The position numbers and the translations under genes are program-made. A model generated the notes under the pieces. The model was not told the DNA's origin. It was given only the letters and a program-made list of their open reading frames with translations, and did no database searches. Below, piece after piece: positions 11,969 through 26,827 of a stretch of 39,011 nucleotides of DNA. Numbering within the stretch: position 1 is the stretch's first letter; each line of letters opens with the position of its first letter. The stretch comes from Paramacrobiotus metropolitanus. Its lineage: Eukaryota > Tardigrada > Eutardigrada > Parachela > Macrobiotidae. Location: contig NW_026570574.1 in NCBI RefSeq assembly GCF_019649055.1, positions 1 to 39,011 of the forward strand. The letters are read 5' to 3'.

Positions 11969-13860
11969 TTATGCACAGTCTCCATTTATTTCCAGCATAA
12001 ACTCGCCCTCTGAATTTTCGGAAGGGCTTATACTAGAATAATGCTGCTGAGCCCAAAGGAACGGCGAATTTTGTTTGAGCATTTCCTTAGTTAAACCATT
12101 CGTCAACGTTCTTACCAAATGCAGCACTTGACAAAAGCAGAATTCCCGTCCACGTTTCTTTATTTCATTGCTCAAATGCTGATACTGTAGTTCATCCAGC
12201 TGTGGACAGCCTGTCTCGATCACTGTCCACCACTGCTCGACTTTCATACGCCGATCGCATCCCAGTCGACAAAAAGGAATCCGGACTGTGATGTTCAACC
12301 ACCCATCCATATTTGAACACTGGAATTCACAAATGAAATTCGTTACAGTGATCTCCAGGCAACTCGTGGCCAGCGAGTCAAAGATCTTGTAAAGCACCGT
12401 AATGAAATCCTCATCCAGATTAAGAGGATAAAAGCACCGAAAATCTTTTAAAATGAACTTTGCGGGAAGGTGTTCAGTCCCTCCTTTAATAACTTTTCCC
12501 AAAAAAATCTCATCAAAAAAAGGCCAGTCCTTTAGCGCCACTAGTTGTTGGGAATTTTTGCAGACTGCATGGACAATAACGGCCACTATGCGCTGTGCAC
12601 CGGCATCAGTGACATCAAAACTGCCCATGGAATACGAGCGGACGTCAGAGGTGGCTCGAAAAAAGCCACGATTGGACGCCACATGAATTTTGAGCCGGCG
12701 GCGGACTCTGCTGGCCATCGATGTGAACATCTCGTTCCATGCCAAACACACCGCCCGCACCCGGCACTGACTGGCGGTAAACAAACACTCGAATATTTCC
12801 GCCAGGATAATGTCTGGAAGGCATCGTAACGGGCAATCTTCGTTGTCGGCCGGCACAAAAGGTAAAGTGCTAAGCATATACGCTATTACACGGGTTCCGT
12901 GCTGCTCACGTTCCCGGGCCATTGTATTTGTGCTAATGGGAGCGCTTTCTTCAGCTTCACCCAACGACAGGAGCACGGAATTACGCTGTAAAATACAATG
13001 AATCAACCAATTAAGAACCTAGCGAAGTATCTGTAGGTAAGAATCAGAAGAACTGCATGCAGTTATTCATACCAAACGAAACGATGCTTATGCTGTATAT
13101 TAATGTACTACATAACTCCTTAATTACATAATGCTGCATATTTTCCATGAAATCAGTTTGAATTGCTTCTTCCAGTCCTTGGCTGAAGGACACCCTTTGA
13201 ACCGGGCGTCTGATGCAGTCCAGGGGAACGACGTGCATCCTTCCATCCGACAAGCGGACGCAGCCGAGTTTTTGCCGTTGGCGGTGGATGTCATGGCCAG
13301 CTATAGTGGCCGGTTGCCACTTCCATGGCTCATTACTGCTTTCCCGGAGTAACACTTCCACCGTCTCGTTGATCCCTGCAACTCCATGCAAGAAAAACAA
13401 ATTTTCTAGCTAATTTAAGCTAAAATCACTAAAATTTGCCGTCTACAGAATGTAGCAATTTTGCAACAGTCTGTTCCTGTACCGTGTACTTGCTGGAAAG
13501 TGGTACGGCGCCTATTTTGTGTTCAACTGATCATGCTTATCACACTTATAGCACACAAGTCAAAAAAGTTTCCACTGCTTCAGGAAAAAGAAAATTTTCG
13601 TAAAACGATGTTTATAATATTATCCTACTGTGGTAACGAAACGGCTTACTTCGCACGACATTAAACCGGCGAAGGCAGTCCGGTAATATGAACGTATTCG
13701 ACTGCGACAGGTAAACTTCAGTGAAGGGAACAATCTCCTCCCGTCTGCCTGGGCATCCTAGATCGACAATCAATCCGCTTTCATATGTCGCAACGGCTAT
13801 TCCACAGTGGAACAGTTTGTCATGCCCGCAAACTTCTACCACCAACGAATGTGCGGTCAT
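11969..13860 (-). CDS. F-box protein of a lineage-expanded family, paralogue 2 (3 exons)
   Basis: Minus-strand coding exons are 13860-13650, 13375-13128 and 12985-11969. Phases are 1 then 0, with donors GTAAGC and GTAATT and acceptors TTGCAG and TTACAG, giving 491 residues. Exon 1 encodes a module matching paralogue 1 (FHCGIAVAT, GLIVDLGCPGRREEIVPF). Exon 2 carries the second module (EPWKWQPATIAG, then HVVPLDCIRRP). Exon 3 carries the F-box at about 209-245 (LPDIILAEIFECL, then VRAVCLAWNEMF). Likely role: Skp1-binding substrate adaptor of an SCF ligase, inferred from the F-box. Its intron positions differ from paralogue 1. It has introns where paralogue 1 exon 1 is continuous, and it lacks the intron that paralogue 1 has after its VCQ codons (FCQ here). 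The 70-90 residue linker before the F-box exon in paralogue 1 is missing. Confidence 0.85.
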
Positions 13861-15574
13861 CCTTTACTCAATACCAGCTTGCTGTCACCCAATGTTCTCT
13901 CGCAGAAATCCTCCAGAAAATAACCTGGAGACCGCTTTTGTCAAATAATGGATGAAAAAAGATGACAGTAGATGAAAGCAGCGTCAACTGCCTCAATATT
14001 AGTAAAGGCAATAAGCAGGTTGCGGTATCAACGAAGGGTACGATTGACGATAGAATTAACGACGGAGTACAATTAACGGACGTTTAAACGGCAATACCCG
14101 TCGTTATTAACGAAACGAAGGGTATCGTTTCGTTAATAACGACGTTGAAATCAGTAATGAACGACCGGGCCCATACACCACTGAGCACGAAGACTGCGCA
14201 GGCGAGACAATCTGCAGTGAATTTCTGCCTGGGCATTCAATCCTGAGTTGTCTACTCGACTCGAATTTTCGAAAATCGTACCAGTTTCGACGTTTGCACT
14301 GCTGTCATTTATTTTTTTGCCAGTTACATTGAAAAGAAAATAATTTGCTTTTCATAAATGTAAAATCATTGCAAAAACTAATACTTTACTGTTGCAGCAA
14401 TGTGCTATAGCAACTCTGTAGCCGATGCTGTGCATATTCACCATCTTTCAAGTGCAACAGCGAGTCACGCATTCCAGAATGGAATGACAGTTCTATTACT
14501 TCTGTATAACGTCTGTGCGGAAAACTCGAATCGCATTTCCTTCTAACGTGTTTGTACCACATAAAAAATCTGCATTTTGTTATTTTGCGCTGGTAAACGA
14601 AATTGTTTTGACATTGGTACAAAATATTGAGCGGAGACCGTCTGATACAATCATGGTTCCTCACGTTAATGTGAGACGGTAAACTGCTTGGTTTATAACG
14701 CAACCTCTTATTCAATCAACGGCACATTAAATTAACAACGTTAAATCATCGTTGCCGTTAATCGCAGGGCCGTGCAAAACGCAACCTACTTAATGACTGG
14801 TACAAAGCGTTAAACGGATGAATTCGATTAACCAGAGTGCACAACCATTCAGCATTGATAACTAATCAAAATAACACCGACGCTTGCAATCATTGTTATC
14901 TAGGTGGCTATTGCCCATTAAAGATATCAAAATAACATACCAACGCCACGGCGTAATCTTTACGATAAAAGGGCGCTACTCCTGTTGACTGCTGATCGTT
15001 ATTCATAAAGTTCGAGTAGAGCGCAGCGACTTGGATATCGAATAACACCCGTAGTGTTCCCATTAACAACAGCTACGGTAGACCACAACACTGCAGTGGA
15101 TTGCTCATCTTCCATTTAACTGACGCACTCCATGTCCTATGAAAGGTATCCGGTCGGACCAACACTGCGTTTCAGCTACAATCGGATAATTCGCAGTATC
15201 CGCTTTCCACAGACTGCTTCCGACATGCGTTTGCAGCTCTCGGTCACGCTGGGCCATCCTTCCAGATTTTTTGCTCCTTCCGTTGGTTGACACTGGAGCT
15301 TTCAATCGCAGGAGCCTCGAGTGACATTCCGCAGCACTACCTCTCTTCCTTAACAATCAAGTAGCAGCTTCATCATTCCTCCCGTCACAACTGTAAATGG
15401 GCAGTGTAGCCGGCAAAATCATAACGTAATTCGATTAGGTGCTTGTTAATGCTTAATATTAATGCGAAAAGTTTTTTACCCTTTTAAATACTGTGTACAG
15501 TACGCCGGCCAAGGCACCATCGGAATCTCCTACCACAGTACATAAGCAAATAATATTTTTTAAATGTTATCATT
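13861..15574. other. Intergenic upstream of F-box gene 2, no gene seen
   Basis: Holds the upstream flank of the minus-strand F-box gene, then AT-rich DNA. Minus-strand open frames near 14386-14715 and 15105-15356 have no recognised domain and no good ATG. The second is GC-richer than its flanks but cannot be linked to other exons. Confidence 0.45.
14099..14144. repeat. Perfect 20-bp palindrome with 6-base loop
   Basis: 14099-14118 and 14125-14144 are exact reverse complements (left arm cgtcgttattaacgaaacga), with loop agggta. The surrounding 14030-14100 stretch contains further attaacg and acgaagggta motifs, so the hairpin may be part of a larger decayed repeat. Confidence 0.85.
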
Positions 15575-15755
15575 ACGAGGACATTTGGGTGCTGTGAACA
15601 TACCCTGCACGATTAGGCTGCGATGAACAGCTGGTTAGCCGTAGCTCGCAACGCTACTAATATCACAGTCTGGATGCAAACGGCTATAAATTTAGCCGGC
15701 TGTTCATCGCAGCCTAATCGTGCAGGGTATGTTCACAGCACCCAAATGTCCTCGT
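15575..15755. mobile_element. Perfect 57-bp inverted repeat hairpin element (MITE-like)
   Basis: Arms 15575-15631 and 15699-15755 are identical reverse complements over 57 bases, starting acgaggacatttgggtgctg. The spacer of 67 bases contains a small internal repeat (gttagccgtag against cggctataaatttagcc). No coding capacity. Perfect arms imply a recent insertion or gene conversion between arms. I could not define a convincing target duplication. Confidence 0.8.
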
Positions 15756-16635
15756 ATGCTTTATTTTTCTTTAATTCAGGATATTCACAGTACGATGTCA
15801 TAGTGCGCAAAACTAAGTGCAAGGTATACATACATAGCTGCAACAGCAAAATATATCAGAAATATATATATTTTATAAGTGTAATTAATGATTATGGTGT
15901 AGGTATCTACTTTTCCCGCTCCAATTATTTGCTTCTCTTGCTTCTGGCTACCTGATTCTGACAAAATCGGATCTTACAATTTGATCTTACTGTACTTCCG
16001 GTTGCAGAAACCATATAATGTTTGCAAATTATAGACAAGTGCGCCCACCATTGCCCTGCCCCGTTATCTACGCGGGGCATCGAATTATAGTAATTATGTA
16101 TTTTGTCATCTGTATGTATACTGTAGAAGTCGGATTAGAACCCACACAGCGGCAGTGCTAAACGTATTCCCGTATACTAACAATTATCACTAAATGTGCA
16201 CAAAAGATAGTATTGCTTTAATTAGTCAGCCCTCTCTCATAATCTCATTAAACCAGCAGTCAAAATTTGTGTGGAAACCTTCGATACTTGGGTGGCAAAC
16301 AAACTGAAAACGGACACGATTTTGATAACATAAAAATCAGTTTTACTATGTACTGTTTTCAACTTTATTTAATTAAATATGGTGCAATATTTGCGCGATA
16401 CTGAGGTGCAGAAAAACCCCCAGGACCGTCCGCACTAGCGGCGGCTCCATTAATGTCAAAGGAAGCGCTGGCGGTCTTGGGGATTTCTCTGTCTCTTAAT
16501 ATCTGTACGAGCGAGAAGAGAATAAATTAAGATTAAATACATGTTTTCCAGTTAAATTTTTATGTATCGGTTGTTCTTGAATTTTTCTTGATATACATGA
16601 TAGTTTGACAAATTTGAATGTTTTTGAAACTTTAG
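15756..16635. other. Intergenic, no gene seen
   Basis: AT-rich. Contains the imperfect hairpin at 16409-16491, listed separately. No coding exon is supported before 16636. Confidence 0.5.
16409..16491. repeat. Imperfect 21-bp inverted repeat
   Basis: Left arm 16409-16429 (cagaaaaacccccaggaccg and one more base) pairs with right arm 16471-16491 (gcggtcttggggatttctct and one more base) with about three mismatches. The spacer is 41 bases and itself GC-rich (cgcactagcggcggctcc). It could be a small transposon relic or a structured RNA. Nothing decides between them. Confidence 0.5.
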
Positions 16636-16766
16636 ATGGAGAATATTAAGGCGCAGAATATTGTGGTGAAAGCTTGTTGTGACGCTTTGAAACCAACACC
16701 ACAAGCACGGTATGCGTTGAACCGACTACGAATTATCCAAGATCTGGCTGCCGACACACCTGAAAG
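16636..16766 (+). CDS. Orphan candidate first exon, unknown protein
   Basis: An ATG at 16636 opens 43 codons (MENIKAQNIVVKACCDALK, then RYALNRLRIIQDLA) ending in a clean donor, AAAG followed by GTACAG, in phase 2. The composition looks coding: balanced, amphipathic and helical. No downstream exon joins well. Joining to 17190 (after TTTCAG) gives only nine more codons before a stop. It could be a small gene, an uncaptured alternative 5' exon of the receptor gene, or chance. I do not recognise the sequence. Confidence 0.3.
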
Positions 16767-17428
16767 GTACAGCGATTTTTTAACGGTCTAAACGAAACTG
16801 ATAAAATATTATATAACAAGCGGTAGCACATGTCATTTGAGACAACTGCTACTGTGTACAGTATATCTACGAGTATACAGTAGAAATATCGTACAGCACC
16901 TACAAGGGTAATTAAAAAAGGGCTGCATTGCGCTATACTTATCTTACCTAGCTAGGTATCCTATACGAGTACTGTATGTACAATACACGTATATACGAGG
17001 GGAATGTGTGAATATCTGTCACAGTCTTAATCGTCAACCAGCCGTATACCGGTGATTTAATACAGCGACAATGTCATGATAAAATTATCTGTGCGGACGT
17101 GATTTGTATGTACTTTAGCACACAGTGACGCGTAATATGCTATACGTATTACGTTATATTTGCCGGTTACTTTCTCAGAGTGTTTCAGGAAAAATGACCC
17201 AGAACAGTTTTAATCACGATGGTCCATCTAAACGCGCCCTTCCGGCTGAACCGGGTTATGCAGTTTACGCAGAACATGGTCATCCTTTAGGTTTCGCTTA
17301 ATTTTTGGGTACGTAAAAGCTTTTTTCTCCGTTCCGCTAACCGCGACGGGTTCTGACTACTATCACGTATTTTAGATGAACTGACCAGGCATTTGCAGTT
17401 TCGATGTTATGATGGAACCGTTTATGCC

Positions 17429-20897
<3,469 letters not shown>

Positions 20898-21808
20898 ATT
20901 CACTGCTATACAGTCAAGCGGAAGTGACGTGGCATTGAAATCTGTCATTCACTTGCTCTGCCCGTGTATTTTGTACGAGTATCCTATACTCGTAGTCTTG
21001 CCACACTCATCTAAATGTTACCTACTGTGCTACAGCGATCGAACGCCAAACCAAACGCAACCCTGAATGATAAAATTGTTACGCGGTGTCTTGTACTTCT
21101 ATCGGTTTCCGCAACTACTCGTACCATACAATTCATTATTAATTTGGCCACATCTGTAATAATTGTTCCCGAATTCTTGCATAATAAATTAATATTTGTT
21201 CTACACATTTTATGTTAACATTACCATTAATTTTATAAAAAGGTTTGTGGAAAAGGTTCGGGGAAAAATAAAGGTCTTATTTAACAGACCGGCTTTGTTT
21301 GCAACTTTGCATTAATTTTATTACATGCATGATGCATCCATTAAAACTGAACTTCGCACACATGGCATAATAAAAGTACATGTTGATTATTTCATTTTTT
21401 GCATTACCGAAATGAAGCCAAAATTTTGTTGTGTCTCATGCTGTAATGCGCGCACTTCAGTCCATTTTTGGACAACATAATTGAGTCACTTATTTGCAAG
21501 CAAGGACGCTGCAATTCACAGTACTAAGAATATTCTGGCTTTTATGACAGTTTATTACGCGGCAATGCATTTTATCAGCGGGGAATTATTTTAGTGACCT
21601 TTGGCATTTTTAGCTTACAACGCATGACCTTTCCGGACCGATACGGCGTACGAAACAGCAGAGCTACAACCTCTAAAAACTGGATATTTGACTAGGAGAG
21701 TAAAATTGCAAGCAGCTACTACGCGGCACATGAATAAAAGCTTTGGAACGTTTGTCTATCAAACAGAAATAAAATATACTACACTAAATCTAATAGCAGT
21801 TAACGGCG
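20898..21808. other. 3' intergenic between the receptor kinase and orcokinin genes
   Basis: The two genes converge here. Plus-strand poly(A) signal candidates (AATAAA) occur near 21183 and 21266. A minus-strand candidate lies at 21556-21551, about 255 bases past the orcokinin stop. No other gene is seen. Confidence 0.6.
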
Positions 21809-24800
21809 CTACGGATAAAAATGAAAATACTCCATAAATCCCGTCGGCGAGTCGATCTGGTCGAAGTTCCGTTTCTGTCCGCCCTTCCCGGGATTCTTCA
21901 CGCTGCGCTTGACGAAATGCCCGAATCCCGGTGAATCGATCATGTCCAGATTGCGCTTCTCGAAGCGCTCAAAGCCCGGGGTGTCCAGCATGTCGAAGTT
22001 GCGCTTGTCTAGGCCCAGACGCTGCTCGGTGGCCGGCACAAGGGTGGGGTAGTTGTAGGAGGTCATCCACCAGGGCTTCTCGTACAGGATGTAGTGCAGG
22101 CCATCGTGCTGGCGACCCAGTCCGTAGACGGCGCCGCTGGCGCCGGCGGACTTTCGACGGGCCCCCGGGGCGGTGGGGTTACGCTGGGCGCGGTAGGTGA
22201 TGTTCAGCGGGATGTTGTTGAAGAGGGTGCGTTTGTCCACACCGGTTTCCGCTGACAGGAGCTCCATCTGAAGTGAATTTCAAACGATTATGAGTTTGAC
22301 CGGAAAATGCTCAGTGTTTGGATTACAACGCACGGAAAATTGTAGTGTATCTAAATCGTAACAATAAATGATGAAGATGTCTGGGATTTGGCGGCGATCA
22401 CTTTCACTTTTCCAGGTTGACCGATAGAGAGCTAAACTTGTTGTTATCGTGAACGGTATAACAACCGGCATGCATGACGGCAAATCTTAATAACATCAAT
22501 CTTCTTAATATTAATATCTTAATAATATTATTAATATTTTAATCCTTTAAAATATTTGTCCGTCCGTTTGGTGGTACGACTAATACTTAGTAATACTAAA
22601 ATTTAATATTACTAAATTTAGTATTTAGTAATCCTTTATTCCTTTATACTAAAAGAATAAGAAGTGCTCAAAATTCAACTGCGGGAGTCAGTCCCAGCCA
22701 CACAAGACCAAACTTCGATATCTTGGTATCATTCGATAGCTCTTATCGTGTAGTAGAGCCATCAAAAGTCAGATCTGAGAAAAACAGTTCCAGTTTCATA
22801 AAAATTGAAAAACGTAACATGCCGAGTCTACGGGAGAAGTGAAGAATCCACCATTGCAGAACCGACCACCTTACCATTGTCTCAAATAAACAACCAAAAA
22901 CCTCTTTGCTGCCAAGCAGCCACGGGCTTCCAGAACGTTTCACTGGAACGAAACTTGAAAGTTTATAAATTATAGGGTAGCCTTGCGTTTCTATTTTCTG
23001 ATCGATACTCAGACTCCGAAAGAAAGGAGAGCTCGATGAAAAAGCAACGAAGAGTCGAAGCGTATCGCGCAGTTTCAACCATGATCATTAAGACAACTGC
23101 CCTCCGCAGACGTCTGACCAGTTTTAAAGTAGCAGTGCGCCCAAGGGCAGCAGCTGGTGACTGGTGAGCAATGGACGTACGCATTTTTTGGCAGAGTTTG
23201 CCGGCTCGAAAGCAGTAAGAAAGGATTTTCTACAATTTCTGTTTTGTAAAATCTGTGACAACCAGCAGAAGGCGAAGCAGCCAGGGAGAAAATTTTGAAA
23301 AAAACCTTAAAAATCAGCAGCAAAAAAATTATCTACAGAACGATAAGAAGCCGATTTAAACCGCGCAATTTGCACGGGGTCTGTCATTCGATACACATCT
23401 TACATATCAAAGTCAGTAGCCGAGCCAGCAAAAGTCTGATTTGAGAAGAGTAGGCAACGGTGGCTCCAGATGTCACGGATCATTAGGTTTTTCCTTTGCG
23501 TCATAAATTTTCAGAAAATCTGATTTTTTTCCCAACGTGTGGAATACTAAGAACCGAAGACAAAGCCGCAGGCGACGCCGAGCTGCGGCGCGAGCGGAGC
23601 ATCAAGTGAAACATTAGTCGTGGCAATTTTTTTCCACGGATTGCATTCCGCTTTCCCACCACTTCCCATACTGATACTTTCGGATTTAAAGGGCACGGAT
23701 GGAAAACTTATTTTTACGGGTGGGATATGCAGAAACCAGAAACGTCAAATGAGCAACATGTGCTCCATAGTTCTGAGTCATAGTGCTGTTTCCGGTATCC
23801 GACCATGGGAATTTACGATTGCTTTAAGTTTGTGAAGTTGGCAACAAAAAATTATTCGCACAAACAATACAACGGATGATACGAAAAGTTAACCGAGATC
23901 TTTTTCACAAAAAAAAAATAAATAATAATCATGACATCCTTCTGATTTTAAATTGTTCCTATTCCGTAGCCTATATGTTGCGCGCAATTTGCGCGGGGTC
24001 TACTAGTTTACTTACTAATGGTATAACTGGCATTCCCGTTGTTGTTGTTACTCATATATTCTCGTGGGTTATTCAATAATTACTAATAGTTTGGTAATTA
24101 CAATGCGAACAAAGTACAAAACAATAGTTACGAGGATAAGATTGATTGTACTCGTATAATTATCATTTGCATAGTTTGACTGCACCAACGGAATAAAGAA
24201 TACGTCTGTAGAGATTGCGTAGAGCAGTGGCCAAATATGTGCTGGCCTGGCAAAACCGGTACAGGCTTTTCGCGTAAACGTTTTCAACGTACATTAGACT
24301 TCCTTAAAGTTAATTATATTCTTTTTTCGTTAAGAAATATAAATAAGATACGCTGCACTATTTATTAATATCTAAATGTATTAAATTAACAAACGTGCGA
24401 GTGACACTACGATACTTCATGATTAATAAAAATAAAAACTTTGTTACACTAAAACATCGAAAAAAATCTATCAGCTCGTGTATTAACACTTAATGCAAAA
24501 TGTAATTTGAAACTATGCTGGAAAATTTGCTCAGTATACCGAAGTAGTATTACCAGCTGAAATGTATGCACTCAATTAGCACGACTGATATTAATTCGGC
24601 TTAATACAGTTATTTCACAATCATACCGGTATGTTTTTTGCAATAGTTGCACGTGCCCAGTTTTGGGCGCAGAGGTCTCAGTTTTTTGGCGCTCTTATAC
24701 TTTCTTCCGACAGCTTTCTTTGCTTCTAATTCTCTATTAACAATTGTGTTCCATCCCGAAAATTTCCGCCAGCGATAGTGCTGTTTTTGCCGAGTGCTTT

Positions 24801-25209
24801 AATTCAGCTAATTAATTTGGGTACTATCCACGAATCTCACCGCTACTACTCTATATAAAACTAAAATTTGCTTATTTATTTATATTATAGAAACAGCATG
24901 TGATGCTTAGGTTTACTTTTATTCTTTTAAATTCATTCGATCCCGGCGCGCCCAACCCAGATCTGCATCTGCTGTATGTCTAGAGCAGCCTTAGCACATC
25001 CGGAAATATCCGATTGCGCAATTGTGGTATCACACTCGCTGCTTGTACTGTATAGATATACGAGTGCAAGAATGACCATTGTGTAACATGGATCTTACCG
25101 GTTTCTGTTTGTCGGCTGATAGCGGCTCGTTAATCTGTCCCAGAACGGCCGTGCAGAAGAGGAAGCCGTACACGACGATGGTCGGCACTGGTCCCGTGCT
25201 CCACTCCAT
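21809..25209 (-). CDS. Orcokinin neuropeptide precursor
   Basis: Coding exons are 25209-25099 (37 codons) and 22267-21809 (152 codons plus stop), joined in phase 0 with donor GTAAGA and acceptor CTTCAG, giving 189 residues. Exon 1 encodes a signal peptide (MEWSTGPVPTIVVYGFLFC, then TAVLG before QINEP). The second exon ends in a peptide cassette separated by dibasic KR sites: NFDMLDTPGFERFE, NLDMIDSPGFGHFV, a linker SVKNPGKGGQ, and the C-terminal NFDQIDSPTGFMEYFHFYP. The N-F/L-D-x-I/L-D-x-x-G-F core is the orcokinin signature known from arthropods (NFDEIDRSGFGFN type). The final copy is longer, with an inserted residue and an FHFYP tail. An upstream spacer has further basic sites (DKR, RR, GR). 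The product would be secreted and cleaved by prohormone convertase. Receptor and function here are unknown. Confidence 0.9.
22494..22660. repeat. AT-rich low-complexity stretch with small palindromes
   Basis: Runs of taatatta/aatactaa with internal palindromes such as actaaatttagt. Non-coding, inside an intron. Confidence 0.6.
22730..23448. repeat. Direct-repeat pair of an interspersed element
   Basis: cattcgata...gagcca.caaaagtc.gat.tgagaa occurs at 22730-22781 and again at 23386-23448 in the same orientation, about 660 bases apart. The two copies may be the ends of one element or two fragments of it. Nothing recognisable is encoded between them. Confidence 0.5.
23560..23610. repeat. GC-rich dispersed repeat end, copy 1
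   Basis: The stretch gccgcaggcgacgccgagct followed by gcggcgcgagcggagc stands out from AT-rich surroundings. It resembles, in reverse orientation, 38820-38882 at the window's right end (shared core gagctgcggcg). Confidence 0.5.
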
Positions 25210-25608
25210 CTTCCCGCGGTACTGCTGCCGGTGGGATGGGAATTTCCGGCGCGCTTCTGATTATGCTTATCGCTGGCGATCACTGAAATTAAATACAAAA
25301 TTATTACTTATGTATCTTGTTTAACTTAAGTATCTTAAAAATCCGGTTCAGTAAGCAGCATACAGAAATTTCACGGTAATTACTGTTACCCAACTGTCGA
25401 TGGTTAGTTACTGACTACTGTTATTTCGCCAACTGCGCAATTACACAATTTTGTGCACCTTACATTATGATGCAGCATTAACATATGAGCCGCTTAGAAA
25501 TCGTGCAAGGCAGTTATCAGCGTATTCAAAGCGTCTATTACATCCCAAATTTCTGAATTTTTTGCAGGTGTTAATGATTTAACAAGGGGGATGATTATAA
25601 ATAACAAA

Positions 25609-25794
25609 CGTATTAAATAAGCATATGTACACAAATTGATAAGAAGGGTTTTCATCTAAAGATAACATCAAAATTCGACCAAGGTTAATTGTCAATAAAC
25701 CGTATTAAATATGTGTATATGTACATAAATTAATATTAAGGTTTTTATATAAAGGGCAAATTAAAATGCGACCAGATTAACTGTCAATAAACCG
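25609..25794. repeat. Diverged tandem duplication, about 92-bp unit
   Basis: 25609-25700 and 25701-25794 share cgtattaaata..(c/t)atatgtac at the start and tta(a/a)(t/c)tgtcaataaacc at the end, with many substitutions and small indels between. Inside the orcokinin first intron. Confidence 0.75.
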
Positions 25795-26263
25795 CAAGAA
25801 ACCGACGGACACTACCTAGCCGGAATCAATAACCCAGTATTTTCTTCTTCGTCACCTCTTTACAAAATTAAACTCTTCGGCAAGTGTATTTGTCTGCGTG
25901 TGCCCAAACCCGTGGCAACTACGCACACTGAACGTGTCTAATCCGGCATTTGCCGGGAAAAAAACAAACACAATTGCCATGTTGTGATGACCTCCTTCTT
26001 ATACAACGCGCCATCAATGGGCGCCGGGAGTGAATGCATGATGATGATGATGGGAATGGCGTGTATACAAGAGGGACGAAAGAGGACTTTCATCACCGCA
26101 CCGGAACCCATCTGCGCCCCGGCAAACGGCCATAGAAATGGCCATCCAGCCGCGGCCGGCAATTTAATCAACTTTCCCTAACCGGGCTTCCTTATCGCGG
26201 GCGACCAAAGACATTTATCACACACCGCAATCTGCTGTGTGCATGGGCCACATACGGGATAAT

Positions 26264-26316
26264 TGGCCGGGTTGCGCTGTGATGAGTAATACGCAACGCC
26301 CCACCCGACCAATTAA
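26264..26316. repeat. Imperfect GC-rich hairpin in the orcokinin first intron
   Basis: Left arm aattggccgggttgcg pairs with the right-arm parts cgcaa and cccgaccaatt, with a bulge (cgcccca) and a loop ctgtgatgagtaata. The arms end exactly in an AATTGG/CCAATT palindrome. It could be a composite protein-binding element or a repeat relic. Confidence 0.5.
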
Positions 26317-26641
26317 GCGAAATATACAAGCGGTGTGAGCGGCTACGGGAAATCATGTCAATGTGGCCGGCGGCGCGGGAAAATTAACAGACGATGTGAT
26401 ATAAATCAATCCCGGTGTGCTTTAGTAATCAAATCGATATGGTCTTCAAGGTTGGGTCTGTCAGATTAATTTTACTTGTCTTGCTAAAGGTCTCCCGGAA
26501 CTCCTTCGATTATGTGTAATGTTTGGATTTAGTTTTTGATCATTGTTATTTGGTAGTTATATGTTGATCAAATTTTCTTTCAAAAGTGTTTAATATCATT
26601 AGGGAAAAGTACAGTCACTTATTTCGTTAGGGATTTGCAAT

Positions 26642-26827
26642 TGAAATCGATCAAGGATGGCATGTATCCGGTATAATACAGCGGTAACATGCCACTTAAG
26701 TAAAACCCTTAATTAGATACGAGTTTATTACTCGTACTGTAGTTATTACTGATTCAGGTAATTTATTTTGTTAAGCGACAGAAAAACTGAAATCGATCAA
26801 GACCAGTATTTAGCCGGTATAATAAAT
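26642..26827. repeat. Direct-repeat pair in the orcokinin first intron
   Basis: tgaaatcgatcaag..(a)tgta/agtatttagccggtataata recurs at 26642-26678 and 26788-26827, spaced about 146 bases. Probably an old local duplication. Confidence 0.6.

Larger units (their letters stand above)
22268..25098 (-). other. Intron 2 of the orcokinin gene (2.83 kb)
   Basis: Non-coding, AT-rich. Holds the AT-rich stretch 22494-22660, a direct-repeat pair (22730-22781 and 23386-23448), a GC-rich repeat tail near 23568-23605, and gcgcaattt-gcgcgggg-type blocks at 23363 and 23981. These look like fragments of interspersed elements. No nested gene was seen on either strand. Confidence 0.65.

Noticed and set aside
14386-14715. 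109-codon minus-strand open frame
   Set aside because: No ATG near its start, composition like shuffled AT-rich DNA, no recognised domain and no partner exons.
15105-15356. 83-codon minus-strand frame in a GC-richer patch
   Set aside because: Starts at a non-ATG codon and cannot be joined to any neighbour. Kept only as a remark in the intergenic entry.
16120-16190. tRNA-like minus-strand stretch (gtgggttctaatccgac)
   Set aside because: A T-arm-like block is present, but no matching D-arm, anticodon stem or acceptor stem could be drawn. At most a tRNA-derived relic.
25938-26181. Overlapping open frames on both strands in the orcokinin first intron
   Set aside because: Compositional openness in a GC-richer intronic island. 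No motif, and the frames oppose each other.
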